Assembly: GCA_902774185.1 (NCBI GenBank)
Contig: CACYHE010000020.1
Location: 1 to 51,709 of the forward strand
Length of the DNA: 51,709 bases
From: an uncultured Bacteroidales bacterium
Lineage (GTDB): Bacteria; Bacteroidota; Bacteroidia; Bacteroidales; Paludibacteraceae
Reading direction: 5' to 3'
Shown: in pieces, positions 1 to 8,672 of the stretch
Numbering within the stretch: the stretch's first letter is position 1
How the letters are laid out: every line of letters begins with the position of its first letter
Notes under the pieces: model-generated
What the model was told of the DNA's origin: nothing
Database searches by the model: none
The model's input: the letters and a program-made list of their open reading frames with translations, nothing else
Position numbers and translations under genes: made by a program

Positions 1-1181
1 GGTCGTGGTCAGCGAACCGTTGTTCGTAGCCAATCCCGAAATAGTCGCACCATTCTGCTCTACCGTACCGCTTGCGCCGATAGTCAGCGAACCGAATGTT
101 CCGCCATTCAGGATGGCTTTACCGCCTGTAACCTCAAGTGCATTAGCCGAACCGCCGAACGCACTATAAGCAACCGTCACATTGCCGCCGCTGACGGTCA
201 GCGTATTGCTCAGCGTATAACCGTTAAGATCAAAGGTGATATTTTTATTGATTGAAACAGCATCGCTGTAAATACCATTCAGTTTAATAATGTCATCAGC
301 AGCCGCATTGGTCAGCAAAGTAGCGAGATCACCTGCCTCTTGCTGCACTTTCGATTTGTTGTAACGGATAGCCTGCGCACCAGCAACCGTTCTACGCGCG
401 TACAGATATGCCGTCATTTTCACACCTGCGTAGGTCTCCAAGGTCAAGGTAGCTGCATAGTCATTTACATCGCCGTTCGGAGCTGTAAAAGTAACCGGAA
501 CGGTCAGTTCAGCATAGTCGCCGGAGAAGAAGCAATTCTGACCGGCACCCGTGGAAATCCATGCTGCATCATCGATTGCCCATGTACCGGTAGTACCCGC
601 TTTGCGTGTAATAACCGGACGCTTGAAGTGACGCATTTCCAGTTACCGGCACCATCATCCGCTACTTCTTGGGAAGAGCCGCTAACCATCTCGTACGAAA
701 CGAGTTGAACAGCTTTGAAAGCAGCAAAGAGGTTATAATTGCGGTAATTGGCGTGTCCTTTCGTCGCAGAAGGAGTCACTTGTACAAAAAAATTGCTACT
801 CTCCGTTCCCAAATCCGTGTAACCGTCTGTAAAAGACCAACCCGTGAAATACGAACCATCATCTGCTTTGGCAAATGTACGGAATTGTGCATCTGCATTG
901 ATAAGACTGGAAGCCAGGAAGATATCGCTCCATCCTTCATCATACGACTGTGCTACATAATCTCCATCCGTCGGATCGCCCTCATAGTTCTCCGTCGAAA
1001 CCACAAACACTTTACCGCTACCGTTGGTGGTAGTCGCCGGTTTTGCCGTCAAACGCGCCCAAAACGCATTCGTCTCAGCTTCTTCCGGTGTCATGTCGGA
1101 GATGTTAATTCCCCACGCTGCGTTCACGCTCATCCCAAGCACAAACAGCAGCATTAAAAATCTTACAACTAATTTTTTCAT
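1..1181 (-). pseudogene. Secreted surface protein, frameshifted and cut by the window edge
   Basis: The 5' part reads as a secreted protein starting MKKLVVRFLMLLFVLGMSVNA, a clear signal peptide, followed by a region with no family I recognise. Around 632-640 the frame is lost: the annotatable frame runs into about 35 nonsense residues and stops at 504, whereas the next frame stays open from about 638 to the window edge and carries sensible sequence with a beta-helix-like ladder (ITFDLNGYTL, then short GGT/NGG turns). Adding one A to the AAA before TGCG restores a continuous protein, so one base appears to be missing. The beta-helix part resembles the repeats in the surface protein at 28911-33801 (VVLDLNGHTI). 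It lies 37 bases downstream of the toxin gene with no promoter motif between, so it may share that transcript. It could be a decayed gene, a phase-off state, or a sequencing error. Confidence 0.75.
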
Positions 1182-1218
1182 GTTGTTTTTTATTTTGTTA
1201 GTTTATGTTAGTTTCTAT

Positions 1219-1497
1219 TTATTTGTCTTCATAATGACCATAGGATGATAAAATATCCACTCGAACCTCTTTTTCAAAAATCTCGTAAACTAAACGATGT
1301 TTTTTCGTGATAGTCCGGCTCCATTGACCGGCACGCTCTCCTTTGAGTTGTTCGGGGTGACCTGTTCCGGTCTTCGGATGTTCAGTAAGTTCGTTCAGCA
1401 GTTTAACAGCCTTTCGAAAAGCAGCAGGTTCATCCTTCTTTAACTTGCGCAAATCTTCTTCTGCACGTGACGAATAAACGATTTTATACATACTCAA
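1219..1497 (-). CDS. YoeB/Txe-family mRNA interferase toxin
   Basis: A 92-residue protein with the layout of YoeB/Txe toxins of the RelE superfamily, which cleave mRNA on the ribosome. The central block GHPEQLKG, then GQWSRTI and HRLVYEI (about residues 46-73), and the C-terminal GHY (His88, Tyr89) match the family's substrate-binding and catalytic positions; length is near the usual 84-92. Its ATG overlaps the antitoxin stop in an ATGA, which indicates translational coupling. A second in-frame ATG two codons later is possible. Confident on family, not on any specific orthologue. Confidence 0.88.
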   Translation of the reverse strand: MSMYKIVYSSRAEEDLRKLKKDEPAAFRKAVKLLNELTEHPKTGTGHPEQLKGERAGQWSRTITKKHRLVYEIFEKEVRVDILSSYGHYEDK

Positions 1498-1742
1498 AGA
1501 GAATTAAGCCAAGCATTCATCTCAGCCGTGTCCGTAAAACTGATACCTTTACCTTGGCGAATTTCTTCTCGAGCCTCGTCTACACGAGCAAAAAACTCCT
1601 CCTTGCTCATGCATGTCGGGTCTTCCGTCATCTGCTTAGCTAAACGACGGATATACTTAGCTGCCTTGTTTAGCATTGACTGATCTTCTGACAATACTGC
1701 CAGATTCTGATAAATGTCCGCATTTAATTGTAAAGCCGTCAT
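1494..1742 (-). CDS. Antitoxin of the YoeB-type pair
   Basis: An 82-residue acidic protein directly upstream of and overlapping the toxin by 4 bases. The N-terminal half starts MTALQLNADIYQNL and the second half has a EEFFARVDEAREEIRQGKG segment of the kind seen in short Bacteroidales antitoxins that wrap the toxin. I do not see a classic YefM/Phd fold signature, so DNA binding is inferred only from its role as the first gene of the pair. It is expected to neutralise the toxin and probably to autoregulate the operon. Confidence 0.8.
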   Translation of the reverse strand: MTALQLNADIYQNLAVLSEDQSMLNKAAKYIRRLAKQMTEDPTCMSKEEFFARVDEAREEIRQGKGISFTDTAEMNAWLNSL

Positions 1743-1817
1743 ATCTTTCTATTATTTATGTTAGTTATATTCGCACTCGTACGCACACATAACGCAAGCG
1801 GCGCGTAAAAAGCGCTG

Positions 1818-1849
1818 CAAAGTTACTGCTTTTTTTTGACATACACAAG
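1818..1849 (-). promoter_or_regulatory. Bacteroidales promoter for the toxin-antitoxin operon
   Basis: On the minus strand CTTG (1846-1849), 20 bases, then TAACTTTG (1818-1825), matching the Bacteroides -33/-7 pattern TTTG/TAnnTTTG. Start expected near 1810, about 70 bases before the antitoxin ATG. Confidence 0.7.
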
Positions 1850-1910
1850 GTTTGGGATAAAAAAGTATGCATAAAAGTGCTTTTTGTAAATAAAAGGCAG
1901 CAAAATCATA

Positions 1911-1939
1911 AAAAAAGAAACGTCACGAAAGACGTTTCT
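1911..1939 (-). terminator. Rho-independent terminator after tRNA-Met
   Basis: Inverted repeat AGAAACGTC/GACGTTTCT (1916-1924 and 1931-1939) with a 6-base loop, followed on the minus strand by a T run. It sits 3 bases past the tRNA end. Confidence 0.85.
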
Positions 1940-1941
1940 TG

Positions 1942-2015
1942 TAGCGGGACCCAGGATTGAACTGGGGACCTCATGATTATGAATCATGCGCTCTAACCAG
2001 CTGAGCTATCCCGCC
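1942..2015 (-). tRNA. tRNA-Met (anticodon CAT)
   Basis: A 74-base cloverleaf: acceptor GGCGGGA with TCCCGCT (one G-U end pair), D arm GCTC/GAGC, anticodon stem CATGA/TCATG around loop TTCATAA, T arm CCCAG/CTGGG with TTCAATC, discriminator A. CCA is not encoded. CAT could also be read by tRNA-Ile2 (lysidine-modified) or initiator tRNA, but A11-type initiator features are absent and the sequence resembles elongator tRNA-Met of Bacteroidales. Confidence 0.92.
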
Positions 2016-2159
2016 GCGCGCGAACTACGGCTCAATACGATTCGCGACTCCGTCGCTCATATGAATTTTCGCCGTGTTCTCGCTTTTCGGTCCGCATACA
2101 CTACGTTGGTTTACGTCCCGAGGGAGTCCTACCCGTAGTATAGAATCGAAAAGCGGCTG
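2016..2159 (-). other. Structured transcribed leader upstream of tRNA-Met
   Basis: About 140 bases between the promoter and tRNA-Met contain no credible reading frame. Several inverted repeats are visible on the minus strand: GCGAC/GTCGC around GGA, CGGC/GCCG outside it, and an imperfect ATACTACG/CGTAGTGTAT pair. It may be a trailer-processed leader or a small structured RNA; I cannot assign a family. Confidence 0.35.
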
Positions 2160-2191
2160 CAAAAGTACTGCTTTTTTTTGAATTGTGCAAA
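2160..2191 (-). promoter_or_regulatory. Promoter for the tRNA-Met unit
   Basis: TTTG (2188-2191), 20 bases, TACTTTTG (2160-2167) on the minus strand. Confidence 0.72.
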
Positions 2192-2211
2192 TATTTTTGC
2201 TTTTTTTTGAA

Positions 2212-4527
2212 TTATTTTGCACTTTTTTTGCGGAAAGTGCGCTTTCCGGGCTTAATCGGTTCCGTTTTTGCCATTATTTCGCGTACTTGTGCTTCGGTGA
2301 CGGTAGCGGCATCGGTACCCTTGGGCAACTGATAGTTTCCTGCCGGGGTATGGATATAATCACCATACTTGCCACGCAGAACTTGGATATCTCCCCATTG
2401 CCGAACCGGCAACTGCGTCTCGCGTTTCTCTTCGATCATTCGGATCGCCTCTTCACGCGTAAGCGCAAGCGGGTCAATCGTGCGCGGGATACTTATAAAA
2501 TGTTTATCATAATGTACGTACGGACCGTATTTGCCTTCGCCGATGATGATCTCATTTCCTTCATACTCACCCAAACTGAGCGGCAGGGCGGTCTTGAACA
2601 GCTCCAAAGCTTCCGCCAAGGTGATTGAGAAGATCGATTGTCCTTTCTTGAGGCTGGCAAACTTCGGTTTGTCATTCGCCGCATCGCCCAACTGCACGCA
2701 CGGACCGATCTTACTGATTTTAGCAATGACGGGTTGTCCGGAAATAGGGTCAATTCCCAATTCACGACCTGCCACTTTTCCCGATGGAATCGAGGAAAGT
2801 AAGGGTTGGAAGGTCTTGTAAAACGTATCCACCGTATTCACCCAATCGGCACGTCCGACAGCAATGCGGTCGAACTGTTCCTCCTCGTGTGCCGTGAAGT
2901 CATAACTGAGGATAGCCGGAAAATGCTCCACCAGAAAATCATTGGTGATACGGCCGAGGTCGGTGGGTAACAGACGTTGTGACTCCGCACCATACATCTC
3001 CGATTTCTTCTTCTCAACGATCTGTCCGTTCTTGAGTGTCAATTGTACAGTGTCGCGTTTCTGTCCGGTCACCGAACCACGCTCTACATATTTGACATGC
3101 TGAATGGTCTCAATGATGGTGGCATAGGTGGAAGGACGACCGATCCCCAACTCTTCCATCCGCTTAACCAGCGTCGCTTCGTTATAACGGAAGGGCGGTT
3201 TGGCGTAGGTCTGTACCGCCTCAGCGCCCATCAGTTTGAGTCGCTCGCGTTTCGCCATTGCCGGCAAGGTGCGACGCTCTTCATCTTCTTCGTCCGTCGA
3301 TTGTACATATACCCGGGTGAAACCGTCAAAAGTGATCACTTCGCCAGTTGCCACAAAGGCATATTTACTACCATGTACAGACACTTCAATAGTGGTCTTC
3401 TCACTCTCGGCATCCGCCATCTGCGAAGCGATGGTACGTTTCCAAATCAGTTCGTACAGACGTTGCTCATCCTTGGTCTCACCTGCCTTGAGTGTACTGA
3501 GGTAGGTAGGACGAATGGCCTCGTGAGCTTCTTGCGCCCCTTTGGACTTGGTGCGGTACTGCCGGGTATGGATATACTGATTTCCGTACTGCTGTTCGAT
3601 CACCTCTTTCGCCGTAGCAAGTGCCAGGGAAGAGAGGTTGACGGAGTCGGTACGCATGTAGGTTATTTTACCGCTCTCGTACAGCGATTGCGCCAGACGC
3701 ATCGTCTTCGAAACGGGGAATTTGAGTTTGCGTGCCGCCTCTTGTTGCAGCGTGGAAGTCATGAACGGCGGAGCCGGCATGTGGGTCGTCGGTTTGCGTT
3801 GCACATCCCGCACAATGAACATTGCGCTGTTTAAGCTCTCCAAGAATGCGATGGCGTCGTTCTTATGCGAAAAACGATGATCCAATTCGCATTTCAATAC
3901 GGATGCATCCCCCGGATTTACCCCGATGAAATCGGCAAAAATGCGATAGGAAGAGGAGGCTCGGAAGTTCTCAATCTCACGCTCTTTCTCAACAATCAGA
4001 CGAACGGCTACGGACTGCACACGACCGGCTGAAAGACCGGTTGCCACTTTCTTCCAGAGAATCGGTGAGAGTTCAAATCCGACGATACGGTCCAACACAC
4101 GACGTGCCTGTTGGGCGTTCACCAAGTCATAATCGATATCACGCGGATGCGCGATGGCTTCCTGAATAGCAGGTTTGGTGATCTCATGAAAGACAATACG
4201 TTTGGTATCTTTCTTCTCCAAACCCAACACCTCTTTCAGATGCCAAGCGATGGCTTCTCCTTCACGATCCTCATCGGATGCCAACCAAACGGTATCCGCT
4301 TTCTTCGCCTCGTTGCGCAGTTGGTCAATAAGATGTTCTTTTTTCGGATCGATGACATAGTTCGGTTGGTAATCATGGGCAAAATCAATACCCATCGAGT
4401 TCTTCCCGATCGGTTCGATATCGCGCACGTGCCCCTGACTGCTCAACACATGATAGTCGGTTCCTAAAAATTTCTCAATCGTCTTGGCTTTTGCCGGAGA
4501 CTCTACTATAACCAAATTCTTACTCAT
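2212..4527 (-). CDS. topA: DNA topoisomerase I (type IA)
   Basis: Relaxes negatively supercoiled DNA by a transient 5'-phosphotyrosine link. The 771-residue reading has the N-terminal Toprim domain (VIVESPAKAKT from residue 6, with acidic SDEDREGE at 84-91), the type IA core with catalytic Tyr290 in ITYMRTDS, and a C-terminal run of topoisomerase C-terminal repeats (IGPCVQLG, GKYGPYVHY, GKYGDYIHT) in place of the Cys4 zinc fingers of the E. coli enzyme; the protein ends in a basic tail. An earlier in-frame ATG at 4557 exists, but the predicted transcription start is near 4559, which leaves no leader, and the family begins at MSKNLVIVES; I therefore use 4527. Divergent from nfeD-floA. Confidence 0.97.
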   Translation of the reverse strand: MSKNLVIVESPAKAKTIEKFLGTDYHVLSSQGHVRDIEPIGKNSMGIDFAHDYQPNYVIDPKKEHLIDQLRNEAKKADTVWLASDEDREGEAIAWHLKEVLGLEKKDTKRIVFHEITKPAIQEAIAHPRDIDYDLVNAQQARRVLDRIVGFELSPILWKKVATGLSAGRVQSVAVRLIVEKEREIENFRASSSYRIFADFIGVNPGDASVLKCELDHRFSHKNDAIAFLESLNSAMFIVRDVQRKPTTHMPAPPFMTSTLQQEAARKLKFPVSKTMRLAQSLYESGKITYMRTDSVNLSSLALATAKEVIEQQYGNQYIHTRQYRTKSKGAQEAHEAIRPTYLSTLKAGETKDEQRLYELIWKRTIASQMADAESEKTTIEVSVHGSKYAFVATGEVITFDGFTRVYVQSTDEEDEERRTLPAMAKRERLKLMGAEAVQTYAKPPFRYNEATLVKRMEELGIGRPSTYATIIETIQHVKYVERGSVTGQKRDTVQLTLKNGQIVEKKKSEMYGAESQRLLPTDLGRITNDFLVEHFPAILSYDFTAHEEEQFDRIAVGRADWVNTVDTFYKTFQPLLSSIPSGKVAGRELGIDPISGQPVIAKISKIGPCVQLGDAANDKPKFASLKKGQSIFSITLAEALELFKTALPLSLGEYEGNEIIIGEGKYGPYVHYDKHFISIPRTIDPLALTREEAIRMIEEKRETQLPVRQWGDIQVLRGKYGDYIHTPAGNYQLPKGTDAATVTEAQVREIMAKTEPIKPGKRTFRKKSAK

Positions 4528-4565
4528 AAGCACAATATAATAAGGTGTAGCACCCAAAAACGCCG

Positions 4566-4597
4566 CAAAAGTAGTATATTTTATTTAAATGTGCAAA
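4566..4597 (-). promoter_or_regulatory. topA promoter
   Basis: TTTG (4594-4597), 20 bases, TACTTTTG (4566-4573) on the minus strand. The predicted start lies about 30 bases before the chosen topA ATG. Confidence 0.75.
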
Positions 4598-4611
4598 TTT
4601 ATTTTTTTTTG

Positions 4612-4643
4612 CTTGCATATATCAAAGATATTTACTATCTTTG
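4612..4643 (+). promoter_or_regulatory. Promoter for the nfeD-floA run
   Basis: CTTG (4612-4615), 20 bases, TATCTTTG (4636-4643). The leader to the nfeD ATG is about 40 bases and T-rich. Confidence 0.7.
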
Positions 4644-4692
4644 CAGCCGATTTGAAAAAAATAGTTGTAATTTTTTTTATTGAAACACTTGC

Positions 4693-5004
4693 ATGAATAT
4701 TTTTTTAGTTGTATTATTAGTGCTCGCGGGCGTCGCGTTATTATTAACGGAGATGTTTCTGTTGCCGGGATTCGGCATTGCGGGTATCACGGGTTTCGCC
4801 TGTCTGATCGGCGCCGTTGTATTGGCATGGGTATTGGTTAGTCCCACTGCCGGGTATATCACTTTAGGTGCAAGCGTTGTGCTGTCCGGATTTGCCATCT
4901 GGGGCTTCTTGCGAAGTAAGGCGCTGGATAAGATGGCGCTGGATACCAAAGTGGAGGGCCATGTGGAGTTGGCGAATAATAAGCTGAAGGAAGGTGAGAG
5001 TTGA
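4693..5004 (+). CDS. NfeD-like membrane protein lacking the OB-fold domain
   Basis: A 103-residue membrane protein with three hydrophobic helices (about residues 1-20, 25-48, 53-75) and the family motif LPGFGIAGITG, followed by the SKALDKMALDTK segment that in Bacteroides NfeD proteins leads into a cytoplasmic OB-fold of about 60-70 residues. Here the protein stops some 20 residues later, so the OB domain is missing. NfeD proteins accompany flotillin-like proteins in membrane microdomains, and floA follows 54 bases downstream. The junction is filled with 7-base repeats, and no OB-fold remnant is visible in any frame there. Confidence 0.85.
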   Translation: MNIFLVVLLVLAGVALLLTEMFLLPGFGIAGITGFACLIGAVVLAWVLVSPTAGYITLGASVVLSGFAIWGFLRSKALDKMALDTKVEGHVELANNKLKEGES

Positions 5005-5049
5005 GAGTTTAGAGTTTAGAGTTTAAAGTTTAGAGTTTAAAGTTGAAAG
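4996..5049 (+). repeat. Heptad tandem repeat at the nfeD-floA junction
   Basis: Degenerate 7-base units (GAGAGTT, TAGAGTT, TAAAGTT and similar), at least six copies, ending 10 bases before the floA ATG. AT-rich and unstructured. Confidence 0.85.
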
Positions 5050-5058
5050 GATAATATT

Positions 5059-6078
5059 ATGAACACGATCATGACCGTATTATTGGCGTCGTCGGATGCC
5101 ACCAACCAGGTAATCACCGTTATTATAGGTGCATTGCTGTTTATTCTGCTTTGTATCTTCTTCTACTACGTTCCGTTCATGCTGTGGATCAATGCAGCCG
5201 TAAGCGGTGTGCGTATCAGTCTGATTCAGTTATTCCTGATGCGTATCCGTAAGGTGCCGCCCGCAAAGATCGTCAATTGTATGATCGAGGCACATAAGGC
5301 AGGTTTGACGGATGTGAAACGCGATGCCTTGGAGGCGCACTACCTTGCAGGCGGACATATCGAACGCGTCGTACATGCATTGGTCAGCGCCAGCAAAGCC
5401 GGTATCACACTACCCTTCCAGATGGCAACCGCCATTGACTTGGCAGGTCGTGATGTGTTCGAAGCCGTACAGATGAGTGTGAATCCGAAAGTGATCGACA
5501 CGCCTCCGGTAACGGCTGTTGCTAAAGACGGTATTCAGTTGATTGCCAAGGCACGTGTGACGGTTCGTGCGAACATCAAACAGTTGGTTGGTGGTGCAGG
5601 TGAAGACACCATCTTGGCGCGTGTCGGCGAAGGTATCGTCAGCTCGATCGGTAGTGCAGAGAGTCACAAGCAAGTGCTCGAAAACCCCGATTCCATCAGT
5701 AAATTAGTGCTGTCCAAAGGGCTGGATGACGGTACGGCATTTGAGATTCTGTCTATCGATATCGCGGATATTGATGTAGGTAAGAACATCGGTGCCCAAT
5801 TGCAGATGGACCAAGCGGAAGCCGATAAGAATATCGCGCAGGCGAAAGCCGAAGAGCGTCGTTCGATGGCGATTGCTTCCGAGCAGGAGATGAAAGCGAA
5901 AGCACAAGAGGCTCGTGCAAAAGTGATCGAAGCGGAAGCACTGGTTCCACAAGCGATGGCTGAAGCGTTCCGTAACGGTAACCTCGGTATCATGGATTAC
6001 TACCGCATGCAGAATATGCAGGCAGATACCGCCATGCGTGAGAATATCGCCGGATCAGAGAAGAAGGGGAAGAAATAG
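5059..6078 (+). CDS. floA: Flotillin-like membrane scaffold protein FloA
   Basis: A 339-residue member of the FloA (YqfA) group, which scaffolds functional membrane microdomains. One N-terminal membrane segment (about residues 17-42) is followed by a PHB/SPFH-like domain (conserved [19 protein letters not shown], then [20 protein letters not shown] and [10 protein letters not shown]-type strands), the [10 protein letters not shown] motif, and a C-terminal Ala/Glu-rich coiled coil with [12 protein letters not shown] repeats. Length fits the family (about 330). It is second in the run after the truncated nfeD. Confidence 0.95.
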   Translation: MNTIMTVLLASSDATNQVITVIIGALLFILLCIFFYYVPFMLWINAAVSGVRISLIQLFLMRIRKVPPAKIVNCMIEAHKAGLTDVKRDALEAHYLAGGHIERVVHALVSASKAGITLPFQMATAIDLAGRDVFEAVQMSVNPKVIDTPPVTAVAKDGIQLIAKARVTVRANIKQLVGGAGEDTILARVGEGIVSSIGSAESHKQVLENPDSISKLVLSKGLDDGTAFEILSIDIADIDVGKNIGAQLQMDQAEADKNIAQAKAEERRSMAIASEQEMKAKAQEARAKVIEAEALVPQAMAEAFRNGNLGIMDYYRMQNMQADTAMRENIAGSEKKGKK

Positions 6079-6106
6079 GTGAAAGGTGAAAGGTGAAAGG
6101 TGAAAG
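6079..6106 (+). repeat. Heptad repeat (GTGAAAG)4 at the floA-nitrilase junction
   Basis: Four near-perfect GTGAAAG units begin immediately after the floA stop TAG (6076-6078) and run into the next start. They supply the purine-rich stretch just before the TTG start. Confidence 0.9.
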
Positions 6107-6901
6107 TTGAGGGTTGCACTTCTTCAATATTCTATTGAGTGGGCGAATCCGCAGGCGAATGTAGGATTGCTGGACGAACGGTTGAGAGCGATCGCCGGAC
6201 AAGCCGATATCGCGGTGGTACCGGAGATGTTCAGTACCGGATTCTGTCCCGACCGACCGGGTCTGGCGGAACCCTGGGGCGGACCTACTTGTCAAGCCCT
6301 GCAACGTATGGCGGATGAGTACGACATCGCTATCATCGGTTCGCTGATGGTTCGAGTGAACGGTGAGGGGTTAGCGGTTAGCGAACTAAGGAACCGTGGG
6401 TTTATGTTCCGTCCGCACGACGTACCGTTGCATTACGACAAGCATCATCTGTATGCCAGCGGAGGGGAGGCTGAGTTCTTCACACCGGGTAACGAACGGG
6501 TGATCTGGGAATACCGGGGCGTGAAGATACGGTTGGCTGTATGTTATGACTTACGCTTCCCGGTTTGGTTACGGCAAGACAAGACGAACCTGTATGATCT
6601 CTTCGTTTGCGTAGCCTGCTGGCCTACTGTTCGCATCCAATACTGGGACGCACTCATCCAGGCACGCGCAGCGGAGAACCACTGTTTTGCCGTGGCGGTG
6701 AACATGGTAGGAACAGACGGACTGCAGATGGATTATAACGGTCATTCAGTAGCCTACGACACCTGGTTACACGACTTGGCAGGCTTTGAGGACTACGAAG
6801 AAGGAACCCGTATCGTCGATTTCTCCATAGAGAAACTGCGCCATTTCCGGGAGGTTTTACCGCAATGGAAAGAAGGAGATGAGTTTTCAATTGAAGATTG
6901 A
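6107..6901 (+). CDS. Nitrilase-superfamily amidase (omega-amidase-like)
   Basis: A carbon-nitrogen hydrolase of 264 residues with the Glu-Lys-Cys triad at Glu40 (VVPEMFSTGF), Lys112 (HYDKHHLY) and Cys146 (AVCYDLRFPVWLR). The sequence around the triad resembles the YafV/NIT2 omega-amidase branch, which deaminates alpha-ketoglutaramate-like products of transamination; the substrate is inference. The start is TTG: an in-frame TGA lies two codons upstream (6101-6103) and no ATG precedes the first conserved strand. Third in the plus-strand run; neighbours give no metabolic link. Confidence 0.88.
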   Translation: MRVALLQYSIEWANPQANVGLLDERLRAIAGQADIAVVPEMFSTGFCPDRPGLAEPWGGPTCQALQRMADEYDIAIIGSLMVRVNGEGLAVSELRNRGFMFRPHDVPLHYDKHHLYASGGEAEFFTPGNERVIWEYRGVKIRLAVCYDLRFPVWLRQDKTNLYDLFVCVACWPTVRIQYWDALIQARAAENHCFAVAVNMVGTDGLQMDYNGHSVAYDTWLHDLAGFEDYEEGTRIVDFSIEKLRHFREVLPQWKEGDEFSIED

Positions 6902-6925
6902 AGATTTTAAATTGAAGATTGAATT
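6890..6925 (+). repeat. Heptad repeat (ATTGAAG) at the nitrilase-recJ junction
   Basis: ATTGAAG units, partly degenerate, spanning the nitrilase stop codon and the recJ start. Confidence 0.85.
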
Positions 6926-8644
6926 TTGGAGATTAATTGGAAAATAAAAGAGTTAACGCTTGAGGAGCAGGCAGCTGCCGAGCGGTTGAGTACCGAACTG
7001 GAGATCAGTCCGGTGGCCGGTCGTCTGTTGGCAGGCAGGGGTATCCGTACCGCTGCGGAGGCGCGCGCATATATACGCCCGTCTTTAGATAGTCTGCATG
7101 ATCCCTTCCTGATGCGGGACATGGGAGCCGCCGTTGATCGTCTCTGCCGAGCCATCGACACCAATGAGCGTATCATGGTCTATGGGGACTACGATGTGGA
7201 CGGTACCACAGCGGTTGCGCTGATGTACTCGTTCCTGCGTACCCAGACGGATAATCTGATCTACTATATCCCGGACCGATACACCGAAGGGTACGGCATC
7301 TCCACCAAGGGTATTGACACCGCCGAAGAGAAAGGGTGCAGTCTGGTTATCGCACTCGACTGCGGTATCAAAGCAGTGGATAAAATCGCTTATGCCAATA
7401 GCAAACATATCGATTTCATCGTATGTGACCACCATACGCCGGGCGATGTCATCCCCGATGCGGTAGCGGTACTGAACATGAAACGGTCCGATTGCCTCTA
7501 CCCCTTCAAAGAACTGAGCGGATGCGGTGTAGGGTTTAAGTTGGTGCAAGCCTATGCCCAACGACGCCTGTTGGACAAACAGACCATCTATCGGTTGTTA
7601 CCGCTGCTCGCCATGTCCATCGCCAGCGATATCGTACCGGTGACAGGCGAGAACCGTATCCTGGCTTTCTACGGACTGCGTGCTATCAATACGCAACCGT
7701 CCGTCGGGCTGCAAGCCATCATGAAAGTGGCAGGAATCGAAGGCAAGACCATCACCATCAGTGACCTCGTCTATAAGATCGGTCCGCGTATCAATGCAGC
7801 GGGACGTATCAAGAGCGGAGCGGAAGCCGTTCGGCTGCTCATCACCGACGATGCAGAAGCCGCTTTGCGCTTTGCGCAAGATATCGATTCGTATAACCAG
7901 GACCGCCGGGATTTTGATTCGAAGACCACTGACGAAGCTTTGGAGCAGTTGGCACAGGATCCGCATAACGCAGAGCGGTTCACGACCGTGGTCTTCTCTC
8001 CGGAATGGCATAAAGGGGTCGTAGGTATCGCAGCCAGCCGGTTGACGGAGACTTGGTACCGACCGACTATCGTACTGACGGCAGGGGATGATGACATCAT
8101 CAGCGGTAGTGCCCGTTCGGTAAGTGATTTCGATATCTACACCGCCATCGATTCGTGTCGGGACCTGCTGACGAATTTCGGAGGACATAAGTTCGCTGCC
8201 GGACTGAGTATGCACAAAGCGGACCTGCCGGAGTTCAAACGGCGTTTTGAGGAGTATGTGGCAACCCATATCACACCGGAGCAACAGAGACCGACGCTGG
8301 ACATCGAGACCGAAGTGGAGTTGAGCGATATGAACTGGAAGATGTATAAGATCTTACAGTGTCTGGAACCTTTCGGTCCGGGTAACGAACGACCGCTCTT
8401 CCTTTGCCGGCATCTGATCAATAACCGCAACACACGTGCTGTGAGTGACGGACGACATCTGCACTTGGACCTGACCGACTGTGTGGTGGCGATGGACGGT
8501 ATCGCCTTCGGACAAGGAGACAAAGCCACCCATCTGCAGAACGGCAAGAGTATCGATATATGCTTCTATCTGGAGGAGAACTCCTATCGGGGCAAAACGA
8601 CCCTGCAGATGAATGCGCAGGATATCAAATTAGTTGAAAGTTGA
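6926..8644 (+). CDS. recJ: Single-stranded-DNA-specific exonuclease RecJ
   Basis: Degrades single-stranded DNA 5' to 3' in recombination and mismatch/base-excision repair. The 572-residue protein has the DHH phosphoesterase motifs: VYGDYDVDG (85-93), ALDCG (143-147) and CDHH (167-170), then the DHHA1 domain with [10 protein letters not shown] and the [11 protein letters not shown] motif, and a C-terminal OB-like region. Length is normal. The only usable start is TTG at 6926, because a TGA is in frame two codons upstream (6920-6922). The last codons are encoded by the repeat that fills the junction with tdk. Confidence 0.96.
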   Translation: MEINWKIKELTLEEQAAAERLSTELEISPVAGRLLAGRGIRTAAEARAYIRPSLDSLHDPFLMRDMGAAVDRLCRAIDTNERIMVYGDYDVDGTTAVALMYSFLRTQTDNLIYYIPDRYTEGYGISTKGIDTAEEKGCSLVIALDCGIKAVDKIAYANSKHIDFIVCDHHTPGDVIPDAVAVLNMKRSDCLYPFKELSGCGVGFKLVQAYAQRRLLDKQTIYRLLPLLAMSIASDIVPVTGENRILAFYGLRAINTQPSVGLQAIMKVAGIEGKTITISDLVYKIGPRINAAGRIKSGAEAVRLLITDDAEAALRFAQDIDSYNQDRRDFDSKTTDEALEQLAQDPHNAERFTTVVFSPEWHKGVVGIAASRLTETWYRPTIVLTAGDDDIISGSARSVSDFDIYTAIDSCRDLLTNFGGHKFAAGLSMHKADLPEFKRRFEEYVATHITPEQQRPTLDIETEVELSDMNWKMYKILQCLEPFGPGNERPLFLCRHLINNRNTRAVSDGRHLHLDLTDCVVAMDGIAFGQGDKATHLQNGKSIDICFYLEENSYRGKTTLQMNAQDIKLVES

Positions 8645-8669
8645 AAGTTTAAAGTTGAAAGTTGAAAGA
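8633..8669 (+). repeat. Heptad repeat (GTTGAAA/GTTTAAA) at the recJ-tdk junction
   Basis: Five 7-base units overlapping the recJ 3' end and lying just before the tdk ATG. They also create a spurious in-frame upstream start (8634) for tdk. Confidence 0.9.
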
Positions 8670-8672
8670 TAT

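Noticed and set aside
2025-2222. Minus-strand 65-codon open frame between topA and tRNA-Met
   Set aside because: It spans the promoter and structured leader of the tRNA and has no family features.
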